From positions 336,539 through 400,538 of the forward strand of contig NZ_LMOD01000002.1 in the NCBI RefSeq assembly GCF_001423485.1: a stretch of DNA of 64,000 nucleotides. The letters run 5' to 3'. Of this stretch, positions 60,050 to 64,000 are shown piece by piece; the stretch's first letter is position 1; every line of letters starts with the position of its first letter. This stretch comes from Microbacterium sp. Leaf320 (lineage in GTDB: Bacteria > Actinomycetota > Actinomycetes > Actinomycetales > Microbacteriaceae). Both the position numbers and the translations under genes were made by a program. The notes under the pieces are model-generated. The model worked only from the letters and a program-made list of their open reading frames with translations, did not search any database and was not told the DNA's origin.

Positions 60050-61627
60050 ATGGAGCAGCCCAAAGGGTGGAGCTGGCAGGACCGAGCGGAAGGATCGATC
60101 CGTCGAGGGACAGCACTGGATCCGTCCGTAGAGCCGGTCGACGGAGTCCGCGCGTTCCCGACCGCGTATCTGCAGGAGCGCCTGCTGATCACGCAGGACC
60201 AGGTCGACAACGGCCAGGAAGCATACGACCGGGAGATCCGCGAGCTGCGCGAAGCCGCCGGATCGTTCGGTTGGAATCTCGACATCGAGTCTCCGGATGC
60301 TCTCCGCGCCGCCGACCCGCTGGTCCCCGGCGTTCCCGGTTTCCTCCGGGCCCATCTGACGACCCCCGATGAACCCACGCGCGGTGAATCACCCGTGCCA
60401 CCCGACGCCTGGCGCGTGCTGCAGCGCGCGCGACGCAGTTCGGGAACGCCGATGCCCCGGACCAGCCTCGAGCACGTGCTGTCGATCGACCCCGTGGGTC
60501 TCAATCCGTTCAGCCGCACGAATCCCTTCAGCCGCACGAACCCGTTCAGCCGCACCAACCCGGTCCGCGGCGCCGGAGGGGGCGCGGGAGGCAGCGATGA
60601 CTACCTCGAACCAGGACGCGGCGCGCGTCAGCCGGTCGCGTGGCTCGGGCCCGCACCCCAGCGCACCGCCGCTCCGAAACGCGGCCGTCGCCCGGTGGTG
60701 GCGGTGCTCGACACCGGATGCGGCGCGCATGACTGGCTGCCCGACGACATCGTCACCCGCCACATCGAGCTCGACGGCGTGCCGGTCGGGCTCACCGACG
60801 AGGCGGATCCCGAGCGCTACCCCGATCTCTACGGACAGCTCGACGGCGAGATCGACGCGGTCGCGGGTCACGGCACCTTCATCGCCGGCATCATCCGGCA
60901 GGCAGCTCCGGAGGCGGACATCCTGTCGATCCGCATGGCCGGCGCTCTCGGCGTGATCGACGAGAGCACCTTCCTGACGACGGTCGCGCAGGTGGTCGAA
61001 CTGCTGCGTCGCCACCGCGAGGACCCGAAGACCGGGCATCCGATCGACGTGCTGAATCTGTCGCTCGGGTACTACCACGAGACTCCGGTCGACGGTCAGT
61101 TCAGCACGACCCTCAACGCACTGCTCGCCACGGCACGGGAGCTCGGATGCGTGGTCGTGTGCTCGGCGGGCAACGACGCGATCGATCGGCCGTCGTTCCC
61201 GGCATCGCTCTGGCCGTGGCCCGGTGCCGACAACGGCATCCCGCGCGACAAGGATGCCCCGCACGTGTCGGTCGGCGCCCTCAACCCCTCGGCTCGCTCT
61301 GTCGCACTGTTCTCGAACGTCGGACCCTGGGTGCAGGTGTATGCGCCGGGAGCTGCGGTGGTCAGCACCTCGCCGGGGTTCGTCGGCGGCGAGCAGGCGA
61401 CCACGAGGGCCGATGTCGACGGGCTCCGCCGCGAGACGATCGACCCCGACGACTACCGCGGCGGCTTCGCGATCTGGAGCGGCACGTCGTTCGCGGCTCC
61501 CTACGTCGCGGGGCGGATCGCCGCCCAGCTCGGCACGGTGCCTCCGCAGGGCGTGACAGCGGATGCTGCGACCAAGGCCGTCGCCGCCGTGCTCAAGACG
61601 CTGCCGTCTCCGGTCGAGCGAGGGTAG
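60050..61627 (+). CDS. Subtilisin-family (S8) serine peptidase with NPFSRT repeats
   Basis: A 525-residue protein without signal peptide, so probably cytosolic. The N-terminal 200 residues contain three repeats NPFSRT at residues about 152-171, followed by a Gly-rich linker. The S8 catalytic domain (residues about 212-520) has Asp in VAVLDTGCG (~221), His in GHGTFIAGI (~273), the Asn of the oxyanion hole in CSAGNDAI (~375) and Ser in SGTSFAAPY (~480). Repeats and cytosolic location suggest a signalling or defence-type peptidase rather than a digestive one. It follows an ECF sigma gene, suggesting a shared regulon. Confidence 0.9.
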   Translation: MEQPKGWSWQDRAEGSIRRGTALDPSVEPVDGVRAFPTAYLQERLLITQDQVDNGQEAYDREIRELREAAGSFGWNLDIESPDALRAADPLVPGVPGFLRAHLTTPDEPTRGESPVPPDAWRVLQRARRSSGTPMPRTSLEHVLSIDPVGLNPFSRTNPFSRTNPFSRTNPVRGAGGGAGGSDDYLEPGRGARQPVAWLGPAPQRTAAPKRGRRPVVAVLDTGCGAHDWLPDDIVTRHIELDGVPVGLTDEADPERYPDLYGQLDGEIDAVAGHGTFIAGIIRQAAPEADILSIRMAGALGVIDESTFLTTVAQVVELLRRHREDPKTGHPIDVLNLSLGYYHETPVDGQFSTTLNALLATARELGCVVVCSAGNDAIDRPSFPASLWPWPGADNGIPRDKDAPHVSVGALNPSARSVALFSNVGPWVQVYAPGAAVVSTSPGFVGGEQATTRADVDGLRRETIDPDDYRGGFAIWSGTSFAAPYVAGRIAAQLGTVPPQGVTADAATKAVAAVLKTLPSPVERG

Positions 61628-61846
61628 GTGAAAGGGCTTCTCATATAGGCACCCTCTAGAGAGACTGCCTACGAACACCCTTTGTGAGACGTGGGACACC
61701 AGTGTGAGAGGGATGCGATGCACCGGCGTGGGATCTCACGAGACGATCCCCAAACGGACACCTTCAACAAGTCTCCAAGAGAGCCTGCCCAGCAGCCGGA
61801 CCTGAACTATATGGCAGTCGCTGCCTAAACTTGTTACAGTAGCTGT
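61628..61846. promoter_or_regulatory. Promoter and operator region of the MacB-type operon
   Basis: GGCAG-TCG-CTGCC (61813-61825) is a perfect inverted repeat, directly followed by TAAACT (61826-61831), a possible -10 box. ACAG-TAG-CTGT (61836-61846) is a second one, directly before the ATG. They suit a TetR-type operator for the regulator at 63859. The upstream part, with CTCATATAGGCACC and TCTAGAGAGA, is richer in A/T than the chromosome before it. Confidence 0.55.
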
Positions 61847-62557
61847 ATGAAACAACATCAGGAGACCGCGCCGCTTCTCGAGGCGCTTGGGCTGTCTAAG
61901 TGGTATGGGAAGGGCGAGAGTCGGTTCCGAGCCCTTGATAACGTCACGGTGCGGATCGGAAAGGGGGAATCGGTCGCGATCGTGGGTAAGAGCGGATCGG
62001 GCAAGTCGACGCTCATGCATCTGCTCGCCCTTCTGGATGCGCCGGACGAGGGGGCTGTCGCCGTAGAGGGGCGTGACGCGGCGGGTATGGGGCAGCGGCA
62101 GTTGAACGAGCTTCGCAACCGCCGGTTCGGCTTCGTCTTCCAGCAGTTCTTTCTCACCGCCAACACGTCGGTTCTCGACAACGTGACACTGCCCCTCAAG
62201 ATTGCCGGCGTCCCGGCCCGGGAGCGTCGCGCACGCGGCATTGCGGCGCTGCGAAAGTTCGGGTTGGACGACAAAGCGAAGAATCGGGCCAGCGACCTCT
62301 CCGGCGGCCAGAAGCAGCGAGTGGTCCTCACCCGCGCGCTCGTCGGCGAGCCGGCGGTGATCTTCGCGGACGAACCCACTGGGAACCTGGATTCCGCGAC
62401 GGGGAGCCTGGTGGAGGAAGAGCTGTTTCAACTCAACCGGGAGCAGGGGATCACTCTCGTGATCGTCACGCACGACGAGGATTTGGCCGCTCGCTGCGAC
62501 CGGCAGATTCTCGTGCGCGACGGTCGAATCGTCGACACCGCGGAGGTGGCGGCATGA
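61847..62557 (+). CDS. MacB-type ABC transporter ATP-binding protein
   Basis: A 236-residue ATPase of the MacB/LolD group. Walker A is GKSGSGKST, signature SDLSGGQKQRVVLTRAL and Walker B VIFADEPTGNLDSATG with the H-loop in LVIVTHDEDLA. The family also shows RRFGFVFQQFFLTANTSVLDNV. Codons are less GC-biased than in neighbouring genes. ATG at 61847 follows directly on a palindrome with no ribosome site visible. Its stop overlaps the permease start as ATGA. Possibly exports antibiotics or lipids. Confidence 0.9.
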   Translation: MKQHQETAPLLEALGLSKWYGKGESRFRALDNVTVRIGKGESVAIVGKSGSGKSTLMHLLALLDAPDEGAVAVEGRDAAGMGQRQLNELRNRRFGFVFQQFFLTANTSVLDNVTLPLKIAGVPARERRARGIAALRKFGLDDKAKNRASDLSGGQKQRVVLTRALVGEPAVIFADEPTGNLDSATGSLVEEELFQLNREQGITLVIVTHDEDLAARCDRQILVRDGRIVDTAEVAA

Positions 62558-63843
62558 AAACCACCGACCTGATCCGCACCGCGTTCGCGAACACTTTCCG
62601 CAACAAGCTGCGCACGACCCTTACCGTACTAGCGCTGTTCATCGGCGCGTTCACCCTCACCCTTACGACGGCGCTCGGCGCGGGGGTGTCCGACTATGTA
62701 ACCAAGCAAGTCGCTTCCCTAGGCGCGAATGACGTATTCCTCATCTCAAAGGCATCAACCGCGACGGCGACCGACAGCGGCCCCCAAGAATACGACCCCG
62801 CCACTTCGAGCCCTGGGACCGGCACCAGCAACCCACTCACGGGCCAGGCGGGCACCCTGACCGATTCCGACATCCTGACTCTCGCCAGCATCGATGGTCT
62901 CCGTGACGTGAATCCCGTCTCAACTGTCGCCATCGACTACGTGGAGATCGGCGGCAGCGACAAGTACCAGTTCACGATCGCTCCGACTTCTTCGATCGCC
63001 CAAGCGGACCTCGCCGCCGGCGAGCAACTGGACTCCTCGAGATCCGCCTATCAGGTGATTTTGCCGGAGGACTACGTCGATCCTCTCGGCTTGGATGGCA
63101 ACGAAGAAGCCGTGGGTGCGACTCTCACTCTCGGATTCACAGACCTCACCGGAGTCCAGCACACCGAGACAGCCACGATCGTGGGGGTCTCGAACACGAG
63201 TTTGCTCAGCGCGGGAGCCGGCGCGAACTCGGCGCTGGTCGCGGCGATCGCCGAGGAGCAGAAAGCCGGCTCGAGCGCACCCGATCGGTACCAGGTGGCG
63301 GTGGCCTACTTTGACGCGGATGCCTCCGGCGCTCAGATCACGCAACTGAAAGAGGAGATTGCCGACGCCGGGATGTCTGCCCAGACCATCGAGGATCAAC
63401 TCGGAGTCGTGCAGACGATCATCACCGGAATCACAGGTGTGCTTAACGCCTTCGCGATCATCGCACTCTTGGCCGCAGCGTTCGGCATTGTGAATACACT
63501 CCTGATGAGCGTGCAGGAACGAACGAGGGAGATCGGCCTGATGAAGGCGATGGGGATGGGCAGCGGCCGCATATTCACCCTCTTCAGCCTCGAAGCTGCC
63601 GTGATCGGTTTCCTCGGCAGCGCCCTCGGCGTACTCGTTGCGATCGCCGTCGGGCTGCCCCTCAACGGTGCACTCGCCAGCGGGCCTCTCTCCGGCCTCT
63701 CCGGCCTCAACCTGCTGCTCTTCCAGCCCAGCGGAATCATTGGCGTCATCGCACTCATCGTCGTCATCGCCTTCCTCGCCGGAACACTCCCCGCACGAAG
63801 GGCAGCAAAGAAGAACCCAATCGACGCCCTACGGTACGAATAG
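62554..63843 (+). CDS. MacB/FtsX-type ABC transporter permease
   Basis: A 429-residue protein. An N-terminal helix (residues about 18-45) is followed by a large periplasmic-like MacB core domain (residues 50-290). Three helices end the protein, with FGIVNTLLMSVQERTREIGL and MKAMGMGSGRIFTLFSLEAAVIG as the FtsX-domain mark, and LPARRAAKKNPIDALRYE as usual end. ATGA overlap with the ATPase gene. It forms an exporter with the ATPase. Followed by a TetR gene that is cut by the window end. Confidence 0.9.
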   Translation: MKTTDLIRTAFANTFRNKLRTTLTVLALFIGAFTLTLTTALGAGVSDYVTKQVASLGANDVFLISKASTATATDSGPQEYDPATSSPGTGTSNPLTGQAGTLTDSDILTLASIDGLRDVNPVSTVAIDYVEIGGSDKYQFTIAPTSSIAQADLAAGEQLDSSRSAYQVILPEDYVDPLGLDGNEEAVGATLTLGFTDLTGVQHTETATIVGVSNTSLLSAGAGANSALVAAIAEEQKAGSSAPDRYQVAVAYFDADASGAQITQLKEEIADAGMSAQTIEDQLGVVQTIITGITGVLNAFAIIALLAAAFGIVNTLLMSVQERTREIGLMKAMGMGSGRIFTLFSLEAAVIGFLGSALGVLVAIAVGLPLNGALASGPLSGLSGLNLLLFQPSGIIGVIALIVVIAFLAGTLPARRAAKKNPIDALRYE

Positions 63844-63858
63844 AACATGAGGGAAACG

Positions 63859-64000
63859 ATGAGCGCGCGCGGGGGAAGCAACGCCAGAGGGCGAGCCACC
63901 GCGCGCGCCATCGAGTCTGCCGCGGTGCGCCTAGCCACAGAGCACGGCGTGGCGGCGGTGACCGTCGATCAGATCTGCGCGGACGCCGGCATCGCCCAGC
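63859..64000 (+). CDS. TetR family regulator, 3' end cut off by the window
   Basis: The first 47 residues are visible. After a short basic stretch comes the start of a TetR helix-turn-helix: AIESAAVRLATEHGVAAVTV and DQICADAGIAQ. GAGGGAAACG precedes the ATG at 63859 at a good distance; an ATG at 63847 is possible. It lies 15 bases after the permease stop and is probably the operon's own repressor, acting on the palindromes at 61813-61846. The end is beyond the window. Confidence 0.85.
   Translation, partial: MSARGGSNARGRATARAIESAAVRLATEHGVAAVTVDQICADAGIAQ

Noticed and set aside
1..64000. tRNA, rRNA, transposase or phage genes
   Set aside because: No tRNA-type cloverleaf ending in CCA or TTCGANTC words in context, no integrase or transposase motifs were recognised.

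Overview
This 64 kb window is high-GC, densely coding bacterial chromosome. Codon use ends mostly in G or C, start codons are ATG, GTG and TTG, and junctions are often 4-base ATGA or GTGA overlaps. Protein families (SCO4848-type membrane protein, PadR-DUF1048-ABC unit, DUF2786, actinobacterial RlmG-like methyltransferase) and the frequent ggatgcc/ggcatcc words point to an actinobacterium of the Microbacteriaceae, probably Microbacterium-like. That assignment is inference. No rRNA, tRNA, transposase, phage or CRISPR signal was seen.

Layout. 1-5.6 kb: a cut-off lipoprotein gene, two related MalY/PatB-type PLP enzymes flanking a vapBC-like toxin-antitoxin pair, a BKACE-family enzyme and a DUF2188 protein. 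5.7-8.8 kb: a membrane Ser/Thr kinase, a VOC protein and a divergent WYL regulator. 8.8-15.6 kb: an amine or amino-acid catabolic island (RidA, FAD amine oxidase, ornithine-cyclodeaminase-like protein, APC permease; divergently a second APC permease plus IclR regulator). 15.7-19.2 kb: purL, a one-helix peptide and a DUF2786 protein. 19.2-22.4 kb: TetR and divergent MMPL exporter. 22.7-27.0 kb: a tightly overlapped operon phnD-phnC-phnE, a Y_phosphatase3-type phosphatase and TetR. 27.2-36.1 kb: DksA-like zinc finger, class C serine hydrolase with ArsR-like regulator, membrane proteins, spermidine-synthase-like protein, SDR, CorA, SGNH hydrolase and DUF305 lipoprotein.

36.2-58.5 kb is rich in transporters with their own regulators: PadR-DUF1048-ABC, a lipase maturation factor, a sortase-type surface protein, a glycine-betaine ABC importer (opuA/proVWX type), an RlmG-like methyltransferase, TetR-ABC, a YtrA-type GntR-ABC unit, a FUSC exporter, HTH/MFS and MarR/SDR pairs, and a GyrI-like protein. 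58.8-61.6 kb: ECF-like sigma factor, a small adaptor or anti-sigma-like protein, and a cytoplasmic subtilisin with NPFSRT repeats. 61.8-64 kb: a MacB-type ABC exporter followed by a cut-off TetR gene; this block looks less codon-biased and may have been acquired.

The most striking non-coding content is a set of palindromic operators (copper-type site before DUF305, PadR, HTH/MFS, MarR, TetR, GntR) and several intergenic long inverted repeats, some sharing a GGAGGAGATC-type core. One inverted repeat sits inside the 5' coding part of phnC, and one copy of a dispersed GTCGTTGAGCGAG element forms part of the betaine ATPase C-terminus.
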